Below, one piece after another: positions 34,537-43,599 of a stretch of 64,000 nucleotides of DNA. This stretch comes from Microbacterium endophyticum. Lineage in GTDB: Bacteria > Actinomycetota > Actinomycetes > Actinomycetales > Microbacteriaceae. The translations under genes and the position numbers were made by a program. The stretch is from NCBI RefSeq assembly GCF_011047135.1, contig NZ_CP049255.1, positions 2,604,001-2,668,000 of the forward strand. Direction: 5' to 3'. Within the stretch, counting starts at the first letter, position 1. Every line of letters starts with the position of its first letter. The notes beneath the pieces were generated by a model. That model was given only the letters and a program-made list of their open reading frames with translations. It did not search any database and was not told where the DNA came from.

Positions 34537-34803
34537 ATGAGCACGCCGCTTGATAGCCCCAATGATGGGGGCACTGCCACTCTCGATCGCGAACTTGAAG
34601 ATCTCGTCCAAGACGAGAACGTTGAACCTGGCGATCATGAGCGTTTCTCTCATTACGTCAAGAAAGAGAAGATTCTCGAGTCCGCAATCAGCGGCAAGCC
34701 CGTTCGGGCGCTGTGTGGCAAAAAGTGGACGCCCGGTCGGGACCCAGAGAAATTTCCAGTATGCCCCTCGTGCAAAGAGATCTACGAATCACTGATGTCC
34801 TGA
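34537..34803 (+). CDS. DUF3039 family small protein
   Basis: An 88-aa protein of the actinobacterial DUF3039 family. The conserved half reads 'ERFSHYVKKEKILESAISGKPVRALCGKKW' followed by '[11 protein letters not shown]'; the Cys at 'LCGKKW' and the CxxC pair form a likely small zinc site. Function is unknown. It overlaps the convergent pncB gene by 15 bp at the 3' ends. Confidence 0.88.
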   Translation: MSTPLDSPNDGGTATLDRELEDLVQDENVEPGDHERFSHYVKKEKILESAISGKPVRALCGKKWTPGRDPEKFPVCPSCKEIYESLMS

Positions 34804-36132
34804 CGTCTCGTCGAGCGTGACGTAAACCGTTTCGAGAGCCGGATCCGAACGGCTCAGGGCCAACGCTGAGAGCGGGAGCTCAGCTCGCGCGGTCACATGA
34901 TGAGCACGAGCAGCGGCGACGGCCCGGATGCCCTCGTGGTCTGGGTGGATCTCGCCAGCGGACACCAGGTTGACCTGGAGTGCACGAGCGTCATACGTGG
35001 ATGCGGCATCCGTCGCTGATTCAAAACGCGGCGAGATTGCGATCAGCTCGCTCGTTGCCACCGAGTCGTTTAGCGTACGGAATGCGGTCTTGCGCCCTCC
35101 GGTCGTTGCCTTGGCAGCGGACTTTTTGGCAACCGAAACCCAGGATCCGTTGCTTGCCTCTCGTGCCACAATTTTGAAGACCATCCCTGCCGTGGGGGAG
35201 CCTGCGCCCGTTACGACCGAGGTGCCGACGCCGTATGAGTCGACGGGAGACGCCGCAAGCGCCGCTATTGCGTGTTCATCGAGATCGCTCGTCACAGTGA
35301 TCTTCGTGGCTGTTGCGCCGAGACTATCCAGTTGCGCGCGAACCTGAGCTGCAACGAGGGGAAGGTCACCGGAGTCGATTCGCACGCCTCCGAGGCTCGC
35401 GCCTGCCACATCGACTGCGGTTTGCACGCCGCGCGCGATGTCGTAGGTGTCTATGAGCAGGGTCGTGTCGGCCCCGAGCGCATCGATTTGGGCGCGGAAG
35501 GCATCTGCTTCGTGTTCATGAAGCAGCGTCCATGCGTGCGCAGCGGTCCCCATCGTGGGAATACCGAACGTCCGGCCCGCTTCAAGATTGCTGGTGGCGC
35601 TGAAGCCCGCGATATAGCACGCGCGTGCGGCAGCTACTGCGGACTGTTCACCCGTGCGCCGAGAACCCATCTCTGCGAGCGGTCGGTTCCCGGCAGCGAT
35701 GCTCATGCGAGCGGCGGCCGTAGCAACGGCCGAGTCATAGTTCAAGACGCTCAGTGCGAGAGTCTCGAGTATTACAGCTTCGGCAAATGTCCCGTCGACG
35801 GTTAAAACGGGCGAGCCTGGAAAATACAGTTCGCCCTCGCGGTAGCCGACAATATTGCCGGTGAAGCGGTAGTTCGCAAGGTATGCGAGCGTCGGCTCGT
35901 CCACTATGCGCTCATCCCGCAGGAATCTCAGCTCGTCTTCGCCGAAGCGAAAGTCGCGAAGCAAGGAAAGAAATCGACCGATACCTGCGACGACACCGAA
36001 GCGACGCCCGCCAGGCAGCCGGCGCGCGAAAAGCTCGAAGACACAACGCCTGTGGGCTGTGCCGTCACGAAGAGCCGCCGTCAGCATCGTGAGTTCGTAT
36101 CGATCGGTCAGCAGAGCAGAGCTGCGTGTCAT
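34789..36132 (-). CDS. pncB: Nicotinate phosphoribosyltransferase
   Basis: PncB converts nicotinate and PRPP to nicotinate mononucleotide for NAD salvage. The 447-aa protein shows '[10 protein letters not shown]' at the N-terminus, '[13 protein letters not shown]' (with the catalytic-region Arg), 'MGTAAHAW' (the autophosphorylated His region), '[11 protein letters not shown]' and '[10 protein letters not shown]'. The C-terminal segment is slightly shortened compared with some homologues. It is convergent with DUF3039 and divergent from murI. The window also holds nudC, so both NAD synthesis and breakdown genes are present. Confidence 0.93.
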   Translation of the reverse strand: MTRSSALLTDRYELTMLTAALRDGTAHRRCVFELFARRLPGGRRFGVVAGIGRFLSLLRDFRFGEDELRFLRDERIVDEPTLAYLANYRFTGNIVGYREGELYFPGSPVLTVDGTFAEAVILETLALSVLNYDSAVATAAARMSIAAGNRPLAEMGSRRTGEQSAVAAARACYIAGFSATSNLEAGRTFGIPTMGTAAHAWTLLHEHEADAFRAQIDALGADTTLLIDTYDIARGVQTAVDVAGASLGGVRIDSGDLPLVAAQVRAQLDSLGATATKITVTSDLDEHAIAALAASPVDSYGVGTSVVTGAGSPTAGMVFKIVAREASNGSWVSVAKKSAAKATTGGRKTAFRTLNDSVATSELIAISPRFESATDAASTYDARALQVNLVSAGEIHPDHEGIRAVAAARAHHVTARAELPLSALALSRSDPALETVYVTLDETSGHQ

Positions 36133-36170
36133 TGCGCCAGCCTACGCGCGGTGCGCGCGAGGAAACGGCG

Positions 36171-36176
36171 TAGGCT
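36171..36176 (+). promoter_or_regulatory. Candidate -10 (TAGGCT) for leaderless murI mRNA
   Basis: TAGGCT ends 8 nt before the GTG at 36185 and no ribosome site intervenes. Confidence 0.4.
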
Positions 36177-36184
36177 GGGTCATC

Positions 36185-37003
36185 GTGAACGACGCACCCA
36201 TCGGAATCTTCGACTCCGGCGTTGGCGGTCTCACCGTGGCACGGGCGGTATCGCAGCTTCTGCCGCGGGAGTCGATTGTCTACATCGGCGACACCGCGCG
36301 CTCACCGTACGGGCCAAAGCCGATCGCGGACGTGCGTCGATACTCGCTGGAAGTACTGGACGATCTTGTCGAGCAGGGCGTGAAGATGCTCGTTATCGCA
36401 TGCAACACGGCTTCGGCGGCGATGCTTCGCGATGCGCGTGAGCGCTACGACATCCCGGTTGTTGAAGTTATCGGCCCGGCGGTTCGCACCGCGATGTCGA
36501 CGACGCGAAACGGCCGGATCGGTGTCATCGGAACCACCGGCACGATCGGATCTCGGGCGTACCAGGACATGCTTGAGGTCAACGCGAACCTGACCATATT
36601 CGCGGAGGCGTGTCCGCGTTTTGTTGAATTCGTAGAAGCGGGCGTCACCGACTCGCCCGAAGTGCTCGCGGTCGCTGAGAAATACCTCGCGCCGTTACGA
36701 CATGCGGGCGTCGACACTCTCGTGTTGGGGTGCACCCACTATCCATTCCTCGAAGGCGCTATCAGCTACGTGATGGGACCAGACGTGAGTCTTGTTTCGA
36801 GTGATTCGGAAACCGCGAAAGACGTTTACCGCCAGCTTGTTGGGCGTGACCTACTCGCAGGTCCGACCGCTCAGTCGCGCCACACCTACGAAGCAACCGG
36901 CTCCTCCGCCGATGACTTCGTGCAGCTTGCCCATCGGCTCATGGGACGCGAAGTGCGCGATGTGCGCCTCGTGCAAACCGGGGCCATTGACCTGCCGCGC
37001 TGA
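36185..37003 (+). CDS. murI: Glutamate racemase
   Basis: MurI makes D-glutamate for peptidoglycan. The 272-aa protein begins '[21 protein letters not shown]' and carries both catalytic cysteines, Cys73 in 'IACNTASA' and Cys183 in 'GCTHYPFL'. The frame is open much further upstream (to 35906), but that part only re-reads the pncB gene antisense; the GTG at 36185 places the family's N-terminus correctly. It is followed by rph and rdgB, a common actinobacterial order. Confidence 0.95.
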   Translation: MNDAPIGIFDSGVGGLTVARAVSQLLPRESIVYIGDTARSPYGPKPIADVRRYSLEVLDDLVEQGVKMLVIACNTASAAMLRDARERYDIPVVEVIGPAVRTAMSTTRNGRIGVIGTTGTIGSRAYQDMLEVNANLTIFAEACPRFVEFVEAGVTDSPEVLAVAEKYLAPLRHAGVDTLVLGCTHYPFLEGAISYVMGPDVSLVSSDSETAKDVYRQLVGRDLLAGPTAQSRHTYEATGSSADDFVQLAHRLMGREVRDVRLVQTGAIDLPR

Positions 37004-37031
37004 GCGCCGGCATCCGTTCGAGGAGAGTTCT

Positions 37032-37784
37032 ATGACTGAAATCACGCGCGCCGACGGCCGCAGCATCAACGACTTGCGCCCGGTCACGATCGAGCGTGGC
37101 TGGAACAACCAGGCAGAGGGTTCTGCCCTTGTGAGTTTCGGAAACACCCGGGTGCTCTGCACCGCGTCATTCACGAACGGTGTGCCGCGGTGGCTGACTG
37201 GCAAAGGCAAGGGGTGGGTCACCGCCGAGTACGCCATGCTGCCGCGTGCGACCAACAGCCGAAACGACCGCGAGAGCGTCAAAGGCAAGATTGGCGGGCG
37301 CACTCATGAGATTTCGCGCCTCATCGGGCGATCGCTTCGTGCTGTCGTTGACACAAAGGCGCTTGGCGAGAACACGATTGTGATCGACTGCGACGTTTTG
37401 CAGGCTGACGGCGGCACGCGCACAGCCGCAATCACAGGCGCCTACGTCGCTTTAGCAGACGCGATCGAGTGGGGACGCCGAAAGAAGTTCATCGGGCAGA
37501 AGTCTCAGGTGCTCATCGACTCTGTGGCTGCGGTGTCGGTGGGAATCATCGGTGGGGAGCCGATGCTCGACCTCGCCTACGTCGAAGATGTGCGTGCCGA
37601 AACCGACATGAACATCGTTGTGACCGGTCGCGGCTTGTTTGTCGAGGTGCAGGGCACGGCTGAAGGCGCACCCTTCGATAAGCGCGAGCTCGATGCGCTG
37701 CTCGAGCTCGGCGTGGCGGGCTGCGCCGACCTCCGCGATTTCCAGATCGCTGCTCTCGCTGAAGGCGCTGAGGCTTCAGCGTGA
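37032..37784 (+). CDS. rph: Ribonuclease PH
   Basis: A phosphorolytic exoribonuclease that trims tRNA 3' ends. The 250-aa protein opens '[20 protein letters not shown]' and has '[16 protein letters not shown]', '[16 protein letters not shown]' and '[21 protein letters not shown]', all diagnostic. The ATG at 37032 follows GAGGAGAG; the frame is open further into murI but that is not coding. It overlaps rdgB by 4 bp (GTGA). Confidence 0.95.
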   Translation: MTEITRADGRSINDLRPVTIERGWNNQAEGSALVSFGNTRVLCTASFTNGVPRWLTGKGKGWVTAEYAMLPRATNSRNDRESVKGKIGGRTHEISRLIGRSLRAVVDTKALGENTIVIDCDVLQADGGTRTAAITGAYVALADAIEWGRRKKFIGQKSQVLIDSVAAVSVGIIGGEPMLDLAYVEDVRAETDMNIVVTGRGLFVEVQGTAEGAPFDKRELDALLELGVAGCADLRDFQIAALAEGAEASA

Positions 37785-38389
37785 CGGGCGCCGCGCCTGA
37801 GCGCGTGGTTCTCGCCACTCACAACGCGCACAAGATTGCGGAGTTTCAGGCGATCTTTTCGGCTACGCGACCCGATCTCGAGGTCGTGGGATACGACGGC
37901 CCAGAGCCCGTCGAAGACGGCGTAACTTTTCGCGAGAATGCGCTGATTAAAGCGCGGGCAGCTTGCGTGCACACCGGGCTTCCGGCGCTCGCTGATGACT
38001 CGGGTATTTGCGTCGACGCGCTGGGAGGCGCGCCCGGTGCATTCTCGGCCTACTGGGCCGGACACGCGAAGGATGCCACGGTCAATCTCCGGTTGCTACT
38101 CGATCAGCTTTCGGACATTTCCGATCCTCGTCGAGTCGCACAGTTCGCGTGCACCATCGCATTGGTTCATCCGAGCGGTACCGAGCACGTCGTCGAGGGC
38201 ATCTGGCCTGGCCGCTTGGCAGTCGCGGCTCACGGTGAGGGTGGTTTCGGGTACGATCCCATCTTCATTCCGGACGGTCAGGCTGGCTCCGAGCGAACCG
38301 TAGCCGAGTGGAGTGCGGCGGAGAAGAACGCGGCATCCCATCGTGCGCGCGCATTTCAGAGCCTTGTGCCGTTGCTGTCAGCCCTGTAG
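37781..38389 (+). CDS. rdgB: RdgB/HAM1 non-canonical purine NTP pyrophosphatase
   Basis: A 202-aa enzyme that hydrolyses XTP, ITP and dITP to monophosphates and so protects DNA and RNA. It has the family start '[17 protein letters not shown]' with the T-x-N-x-x-K signature, '[17 protein letters not shown]', '[12 protein letters not shown]' and '[12 protein letters not shown]'. The GTG start overlaps the rph stop, so both come from the murI-rph-rdgB transcript. Confidence 0.95.
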   Translation: MTGAAPERVVLATHNAHKIAEFQAIFSATRPDLEVVGYDGPEPVEDGVTFRENALIKARAACVHTGLPALADDSGICVDALGGAPGAFSAYWAGHAKDATVNLRLLLDQLSDISDPRRVAQFACTIALVHPSGTEHVVEGIWPGRLAVAAHGEGGFGYDPIFIPDGQAGSERTVAEWSAAEKNAASHRARAFQSLVPLLSAL

Positions 38390-38462
38390 ATGAGAATCGG
38401 CATCATTCCCGACTAGAGCAAAGCAGTTCCAGGTGTATGCCTGCGGCTCTAGTGTGAAAGAG

Positions 38463-39380
38463 ATGCACGATCACTCGCACTCACCCACGGGGATTCGCGG
38501 CGCTCGCAATCGCCGTCTTTTGGCGATCTCGCTTGCCATTACATCCGTTGTCATGGTCGTGCAGATTATCGGCGCATGGATTTCGGGCTCGCTGGCGTTG
38601 CTGGCAGACGCAGCGCATATGTTCACGGATGCTGCGGCGCTCATCATTGCACTGATCGCTACCGCGGTGGCGGCGCGGCCGGCGGATGAGCGCAGCACGT
38701 TCGGCTATCAACGCGCCGAGGTGTTTGGCGCGCTGATCAACGGCGTGATTTTGATTGCCATCGCGCTGTGGGTCGGCATCGAGGCCGTGTTGCGACTGAT
38801 CGATCCCGGCGACTACGAGGTGGCCGGTGGCATCATGCTCGTCACCGCCGCCGTCGGCCTCATCGCGAACGCGACCGCGATGTGGCTGCTGAGCTCCGCC
38901 CAGCGTGAGAGCATCAACGTGCGCGGCGCGTATCTCGAAGTGCTGGGCGATCTGCTCGGATCGGTCGCCGTAATCGTCGCGGCCGTCGTTGTGCTCACGA
39001 CGGGATGGGTCGCAGCGGATGCTGTGGCCTCGCTTGCGATTGCGGGGATGATCGTGCCGCGAGCTGTCGGGCTGCTGCGAGAAGTAGTGGTCGTGCTCGC
39101 TGAACGCGTTCCGGTCGGAACCCACGTAGCGGAAATTCGAGAGCACATCTTGAGTGCTGACGGTGTGCGCGCGGTTCACGATGTTCATGTGTGGGCTCTG
39201 ACGCGGGGCGCGCCCGTCTTCACCGCTCACGTGGTCGTCGACGGCACTGTGCTGGCTGACGGTCGTTCACCAGAGCTGTTGCAACAGTTGCAGAAGTGTC
39301 TCGCCAACCACTTCGACGTCGCGCATTCGACATTCCAGTTTGAGACCGTGGAGCACGTCGAGCGAGAAACTCACGGCTGA
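38463..39380 (+). CDS. Cation diffusion facilitator (CzcD/ZitB-like) metal exporter
   Basis: A 305-aa CDF protein with six membrane helices, a His-rich N-terminus (HDHSHSP) and a C-terminal cytoplasmic metal-sensing domain ('VHDVHVWALTRGAPVFTAHV'). TM2 carries 'DAAHMFTDAAAL' (HxxxD), but the TM5 site reads 'YLEVLGDLLGS', with Glu where zinc exporters usually have His. I choose the ATG at 38463 (MHDHSH); 38433 is possible. It is convergent with dedA, ending 11 bp away. Zinc, cobalt or cadmium export is the likely role; no metal regulator is adjacent. Confidence 0.88.
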   Translation: MHDHSHSPTGIRGARNRRLLAISLAITSVVMVVQIIGAWISGSLALLADAAHMFTDAAALIIALIATAVAARPADERSTFGYQRAEVFGALINGVILIAIALWVGIEAVLRLIDPGDYEVAGGIMLVTAAVGLIANATAMWLLSSAQRESINVRGAYLEVLGDLLGSVAVIVAAVVVLTTGWVAADAVASLAIAGMIVPRAVGLLREVVVVLAERVPVGTHVAEIREHILSADGVRAVHDVHVWALTRGAPVFTAHVVVDGTVLADGRSPELLQQLQKCLANHFDVAHSTFQFETVEHVERETHG

Positions 39381-39391
39381 GGTTCGCGTCG

Positions 39392-40117
39392 CTACTTGCC
39401 GTCGCTGAGGTCGGGTAGTTCAGAATCGGCCGTTGCCGTTTCATTCTTGGCCTTAGACCGCTCACGGAAGTAATGCACGAGTGTGACAATGACCGTACCG
39501 AGGACGACAGCAAGCAGGATGAGATCGATGTACTCCGTGACGATGTCGCGAATCCACGGCACGTACCCAATGGCATAGCCGAGCATTGTGAGGCCGAAGC
39601 CCCACAGCAGGGCACCGATGAGGTTGTAGAGACTGTACTTGCGCCACGGCATGTGACCGACGCCGGCTGCTACGGGGGCGAACGTGCGAACGATCGGCAC
39701 GAACCGAGCAAGGATGACAGTGAGTCCACCGAACCGCTCGAAGAATGCATTCGTACGGTCGACGTTCGCTCTGCTGAAAAGCCCGGAGTCTTTGCGCTCG
39801 AAGATCGTGGGCCCCGCTTTGTGCCCGATGAAATATCCCACTTCGCCACCAACGAATGCGGACAGGGCTATCAGAAGCGCTACGAACCAGACGTTGAGTC
39901 CGAAGACGCCGTTGGGCGCTATCGGGCTGGCATGAGAGAGCAGACCTGAGATAACAAGAAGCGTGTCCCCAGGAAGGAGGAAACCAATGAGAAGACCAGT
40001 CTCGGCAAAAATGATGAAACAGACGATGAAGAGAGCCCATGGGCCCGCGCCTTCGATGATCGTTTGAGGGTCAAGCCATGAGAGAAGGCCTAATGAATGC
40101 ACGCTAGTTCCCGTCAT
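39392..40117 (-). CDS. DedA/SNARE-associated (VTT-domain) membrane protein
   Basis: A 241-aa DedA family protein. Diagnostic parts are 'FAETGLLIGFLLPGDTLLVISGLL', 'GGEVGYFIGHKAGP', 'FFERFGGLTVILARFVPIVRTFAPVAAG' (the conserved R-x-x-P-x-x-R) and 'LIGALLWGFGLTMLGYAIG'. DedA proteins are linked to undecaprenyl-phosphate or phospholipid flipping. I start at the ATG at 40117; the frame continues to 40192 but that would run into the tRNA-Leu gene 36 bp upstream on the same strand. The C-terminus is acidic and cytoplasmic. Confidence 0.9.
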   Translation of the reverse strand: MTGTSVHSLGLLSWLDPQTIIEGAGPWALFIVCFIIFAETGLLIGFLLPGDTLLVISGLLSHASPIAPNGVFGLNVWFVALLIALSAFVGGEVGYFIGHKAGPTIFERKDSGLFSRANVDRTNAFFERFGGLTVILARFVPIVRTFAPVAAGVGHMPWRKYSLYNLIGALLWGFGLTMLGYAIGYVPWIRDIVTEYIDLILLAVVLGTVIVTLVHYFRERSKAKNETATADSELPDLSDGK

Positions 40118-40153
40118 TGCGGCGTTAGGAGGCGCGCGAGAGCGCACGACCCG

Positions 40154-40235
40154 TGCGGAAGGTGGGACTTGAACCCACACGCCCGGAGGCACAGGAACCT
40201 AAATCCTGCGTGTCTGCCAATTTCACCACTCCCGC
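40154..40235 (-). tRNA. tRNA-Leu (TAG anticodon)
   Basis: 82 nt, acceptor stem GCGGGAG/CTTCCGC with one G-U pair, anticodon loop TTTAGGT (TAG, reads CUN), a long variable arm as in class II tRNAs, and T-arm GGGTTCAAGTCCC. The 3' CCA is not encoded. Confidence 0.93.
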
Positions 40236-40283
40236 GAGTGGTCACAGTCTATCGATGACGAGCGGACGTTTTCATCTCGCATC

Positions 40284-40709
40284 TCATCTCAACGAGTTGC
40301 GGCTCGTCGCCGTAGCAGAAAGTGCGACCCCGTCCGGAACAAACATGGCGAGAAATGGGGGATGCCACCTTGCCGATACCGAAACGCGTGCTGAAACTCC
40401 GTCCGGTGTGACCGCTTCATCGAGATTTGTCTCGATGGCTGTCGCTTCAAGGACGGCCACCGCCTGCTCGTACACCGCGGCGTTAGTCAAGCGCGCTGTG
40501 GGCCCGTCGTTGCTCAATGTCAGCGAAAAGCCGTCCGACCCGGCAAGGGCGGCGGCGTCGGCCGCGGCGTCGAGCTGCTTTTGACCGAGGTAAAGACTCG
40601 TGGCGCAGACGCACACATAGATGAGCACGAGCGCGATCGCCGCATATCCAAGGGCAAGCGGCAGGAGACTGCCGTCCTCGCAAGTTTCTCGGCCGTTTTC
40701 GTGATTCAC
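40284..40709 (-). CDS. Tad-locus secretory protein (TadG-like, Rv3654c-like)
   Basis: A 141-aa protein with an N-terminal membrane helix ('LPLALGYAAIALVLIYVCVCATSLYL') followed by 'GQKQLDAAADAAALAGSDG', the pattern of TadG-type minor pilins and of the actinobacterial helicase/secretion neighbourhood TadE-like proteins. I place the start at the GTG at 40709, which overlaps the upstream stop (GTGA); the frame continues to 40883 only as antisense of the neighbour. It is the last gene of the tad operon. Confidence 0.8.
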   Translation of the reverse strand: MNHENGRETCEDGSLLPLALGYAAIALVLIYVCVCATSLYLGQKQLDAAADAAALAGSDGFSLTLSNDGPTARLTNAAVYEQAVAVLEATAIETNLDEAVTPDGVSARVSVSARWHPPFLAMFVPDGVALSATATSRNSLR

Positions 40710-41143
40710 CGATTCGCATTCCAAAAGCGTGAGACTTTCTGCGTCGAGCTCGCCTCGATGGGAATCGCGGTGGCGTTGTCTAGACCGAATATCGGCGGAA
40801 CGAGCGGGAGGGTTGCGCCCGCGCGGACAGTCACGGTAACTGTGGTGCCGGCCTCGGGGCAGGAGAAGGCCGACGGCGCGCAATCAACACTGATTTCGAT
40901 CTGCGCGGCATCCATGGCGTATTCGTCAGCGAGCATTTGAAGAGCGCGCTCAGTAGAGGTGGAAGCTGCTGCCCCTGAGCCAGCAGTGGCGATAGTGCGG
41001 GCGATGTACCGTGACGCCGCTGCGGTGCCCATGGCATGTGACTGAATGGTGCTGAGAGCCACGATGAGGTAGACAAGCGGCACGAGAAGAAGCATGCCGA
41101 CGACGAGGAACTCGACGGACGCCGAGCCAGCATCGTCCTTCAT
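40706..41143 (-). CDS. TadE-like minor pilin 2
   Basis: A 145-aa TadE-like protein: 'DDAGSASVEFLVVGMLLLVPLVYLIVALS' is the typical prepilin-type N-terminus with a conserved Glu in a hydrophobic helix, then an extracytoplasmic domain with two cysteines (DCAPSAFSC) that could form a disulfide. The ATG at 41143 is preferred; 41197 would overlap the preceding gene by 26 bp. Confidence 0.85.
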   Translation of the reverse strand: MKDDAGSASVEFLVVGMLLLVPLVYLIVALSTIQSHAMGTAAASRYIARTIATAGSGAAASTSTERALQMLADEYAMDAAQIEISVDCAPSAFSCPEAGTTVTVTVRAGATLPLVPPIFGLDNATAIPIEASSTQKVSRFWNANR

Positions 41144-41171
41144 GGCGCGACCGTACGTGGTGGATATGCCA

Positions 41172-41570
41172 TCACCCGAAGTTTTCGATCGGCGCACGAC
41201 CGCTCACTTCCCATGTTCCAGCAATGCCGAAGAGGCCGATGATCGGCATCGTGGTGCGCACCGAAACCACCACGGTCGGGTTTCCCGTAGAGATTTCTTC
41301 ACGAACGCTCACATCTGCCGCGTATCCCGCCCCGATCGTGCGACTGACGATGTCGCGAGTGCGCTGCGCTCCCTCGGCCGTTGTGGTGTCAGCGAGGGCC
41401 GCGTGATACGCGCCATCGACAGCAGCATCGTGCACGACATTTCGTACATACACAGCGAGGCCGAACTGCAGGACAGCGAGCGTGAGTGCCGTGAGCATAA
41501 GTCCGACAAGCACGAACTCCACCGGTGCAGAGCCGCGATCATCCGCGAAGAGGCCCTTGGGAGATGACAC
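41172..41570 (-). CDS. TadE-like minor pilin 1
   Basis: A 132-aa TadE family protein. The N-terminal 'DRGSAPVEFVLVGLMLTALTLAVLQFGLAVYVRN' carries the TadE signature (E in the helix and the 'QFGLAVYVRN' end). The rest is a small extracytoplasmic domain. It lies 3 bp after the Flp-like gene and is part of the same transcript. Confidence 0.88.
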   Translation of the reverse strand: MSSPKGLFADDRGSAPVEFVLVGLMLTALTLAVLQFGLAVYVRNVVHDAAVDGAYHAALADTTTAEGAQRTRDIVSRTIGAGYAADVSVREEISTGNPTVVVSVRTTMPIIGLFGIAGTWEVSGRAPIENFG

Positions 41571-41573
41571 AGC

Positions 41574-41786
41574 TCAAATACCTGAGACGCGGGAAATAGC
41601 CTGCTCGAAAAGCTGCGATAGTGCGGGCCCTGCGAGTGCCCAGATGATGACTACGAGCCCCGCCGTCATGAGGGTGATTAACACCCAGCCAGGTACATCT
41701 CCCTGTTCATTCCTGACGGTGTCGCCCCACAGCGAGCGAATGCGTGCGCTGCTTCGAAAACAAGCAGACGTGAAGAGGTCGCGCAT
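41574..41786 (-). CDS. Flp-like pilin candidate lacking the usual Glu-Tyr motif
   Basis: A 70-aa protein with a basic, Ser-rich leader, then 'NEQGDVPGWVLITLMTAGLVVIIWALAG' and a short amphipathic tail. Size, position between tadC and tadE, and the glycine before the helix fit the major Flp pilin or the DUF4244 protein of actinobacterial tad loci. The normal E-Y at mature positions 5-6 is absent. The ATG at 41786 follows AAAGGA; an upstream ATG at 41816 overlaps the tadC stop (ATGA) and is an alternative. Confidence 0.7.
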   Translation of the reverse strand: MRDLFTSACFRSSARIRSLWGDTVRNEQGDVPGWVLITLMTAGLVVIIWALAGPALSQLFEQAISRVSGI

Positions 41787-41812
41787 AAGTGATTCCTTTC
41801 GGTCATTGAAGG

Positions 41813-42751
41813 TCATGAGATCCCCAACCGCAGGATGGCAATTCCGGGGAAGACGGCGAACAGCACGCTGAGAGGCAAGATGATGAATACGAGCGGAATG
41901 AGCATGCCGATTTCTTTACGACCCGCCTGTTCGATGAGGCTCCGCTTCGCTTCTTCGCGCGCATCGTTCGCTTGGGCTTGCAGAACATGAGCGAGGGGTG
42001 CTCCGCGTTCGATAGCAGAGATGATGTGGTCGATACTGCGATCGAGCGCCGGATGAGATGTTCTTCGCGCCAGATCAGCCAGAGCATCAGGGAGCGATGA
42101 GCCGGTTCCGACTGCAAGCGTCGTGGTCTCGATTTCAGTGGCGAGTTCCCCGACTCCGGTATGCCCGACGCGCTTGAGCGAGTCGAAGAGTCCCTCGCCT
42201 GCTGAAACGCAGAGCGAGAGGAATTCGAGCACGGTGGGTAGTTCTGAACCAATTCGAACGCTTCGCGCTTTTAGTGCGCGCGAAAGCGTGACGTCGATGG
42301 TGACGACGCCGGCGACCGCGCCGACTGCCGGGAGAACGAGTGTGGCGATGCTGAATTGACCCGTGAGCGACAGCAGGATCGTGGTGAGGGCGCCCAGGGT
42401 ACAGCCCGCCAGCATCCCAGTAAGTTGGCGGACGCGATATGTCGCGGTATCGATGCGCCACCCCGCGTGGCGAAGCCTTCGGTTGATGGAAGTTGACCCA
42501 CCGGCAATCACATCTAGTTGTGATCGAACGCCTAGCCAAGCGCCCGCGAGCGAGGTTGGGTACGACGCCAGGGGAGTGAGTCCAAGGGGATCGGCAATAT
42601 CGCGAATATAGGGCGCGATGCGACGACTCAGGGTAGGAGCACCCCATCGTGGTGAAGCGGCGATCATGCAGCAGAGCCCGGCTCCGAGCGCGCTACCGAG
42701 AACGATGGAAATCGCGACATTGGTTGCGGTGAGAATCATCATGCGAGCCAT
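41813..42751 (-). CDS. tadC: TadC-like type II secretion system F protein
   Basis: A 312-aa inner-membrane platform protein of the Tad machine. It contains the GspF/T2SSF domain (about 135-270: 'LPTVLEFLSLCVSAGEGLFDSLKRVG' ... 'DALADLARRTSHPALDRSIDHIISAIERGAPLAHVLQAQA') flanked by membrane segments at each end. The start overlaps tadB by 13 bp; the ATGs at 42742 or 42739 would give shorter overlaps. It forms a platform pair with the TadB-like protein. Confidence 0.88.
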   Translation of the reverse strand: MARMMILTATNVAISIVLGSALGAGLCCMIAASPRWGAPTLSRRIAPYIRDIADPLGLTPLASYPTSLAGAWLGVRSQLDVIAGGSTSINRRLRHAGWRIDTATYRVRQLTGMLAGCTLGALTTILLSLTGQFSIATLVLPAVGAVAGVVTIDVTLSRALKARSVRIGSELPTVLEFLSLCVSAGEGLFDSLKRVGHTGVGELATEIETTTLAVGTGSSLPDALADLARRTSHPALDRSIDHIISAIERGAPLAHVLQAQANDAREEAKRSLIEQAGRKEIGMLIPLVFIILPLSVLFAVFPGIAILRLGIS

Positions 42752-43599
42752 CGCCGTTCGTCGGGGAGCTGGCCGATGCGCAACATGAGTTGGAACGCGA
42801 TCACCGATGCGACAGCTCCGAGAACGACAAGCATGATGCCCTCAGGGCTGGAGTAGGCGCTCGCCGCTTCCGGGCGAGACGCCAAGAGCGTCAATACGAC
42901 CCAGGGCGCAACAACACCAAGCACAGCAGCCCCACGTGTCCACGACTGCCGAGCCTCTATTTCTGAACGGAGCGCAGCGTCGGCACGGATCGACGTGCTG
43001 AGGGCCCGGAGGATCGGCACGAGTTCGATGCCTCCGACTTGACGGGCCATGCGAAGAGTTTCGACGATGCGATCGGACGCGGGGTCTGCAAGCGTTGCCT
43101 TCATACGCAGCATGCTGGTGTCGAAATGCCCTGAAGCGTCCATATCAGCCGTAAAGCTCCTAAAAGCGGGGCGTAGAACCTCGGGCGCCGATAGCGACAG
43201 TGAGCTGACGGCGACAGTCAATGACATACCCGAACGCACCGATGCGACGAGCAGATCGCACACATCGGGCCACATGCCGCGCCGCGCGCGTCTGCGCTTT
43301 TGTCTGCGACCTCGCAGCCATGCAGTTGGTGCAAGTGTGCCGACAACTCCTGCGAGAACGGATACGACAGGTACGGGAACTATCAACCATGCGCCGGCGG
43401 CCGCGAGGAGACCTGCAGCCGCGGTTGAGGCGAAGAGCACCCGTCGGTCGGCGTGAGCGAACCCTGCTTCGTCCAGTAGTCGACCGGCTTTGGAATGCGC
43501 CAGAGGTTCCGGGGGCGTGCGTGAGCGTGGCGGCCAGACCCAGGGCGACATCACGAGCAGGATGCCAGCGGCCAGCATCGCGCCCAAGAACGCCGTCAT
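42739..43599 (-). CDS. tadB: TadB-like type II secretion system F protein
   Basis: A 286-aa platform protein with two N-terminal membrane helices, a basic linker (RGRRQKRRRARRG), the T2SSF domain ('WPDVCDLLVASVRSGMSLTVAVSSL', 'RMARQVGGIELVPILRALSTSIRADAALRSEIEARQSWTRGAA') and two C-terminal helices. It overlaps cpaF by 4 bp. Together with TadC it holds the ATPase at the membrane. Confidence 0.88.
   Translation of the reverse strand: MTAFLGAMLAAGILLVMSPWVWPPRSRTPPEPLAHSKAGRLLDEAGFAHADRRVLFASTAAAGLLAAAGAWLIVPVPVVSVLAGVVGTLAPTAWLRGRRQKRRRARRGMWPDVCDLLVASVRSGMSLTVAVSSLSLSAPEVLRPAFRSFTADMDASGHFDTSMLRMKATLADPASDRIVETLRMARQVGGIELVPILRALSTSIRADAALRSEIEARQSWTRGAAVLGVVAPWVVLTLLASRPEAASAYSSPEGIMLVVLGAVASVIAFQLMLRIGQLPDERRWLA

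Noticed and set aside
35906..36184. Longer 365-aa form of glutamate racemase
   Set aside because: The extra 93 codons lie antisense to pncB and have no family similarity; the true N-terminus begins at GTG 36185.
36792..37031. 80-codon N-terminal extension of RNase PH
   Set aside because: It re-reads murI in another frame; the ATG at 37032 has a ribosome site and matches the family start.
40118..40192. N-terminal extension of DedA
   Set aside because: It would translate part of the tRNA-Leu gene; the first family-like residues follow the ATG at 40117.
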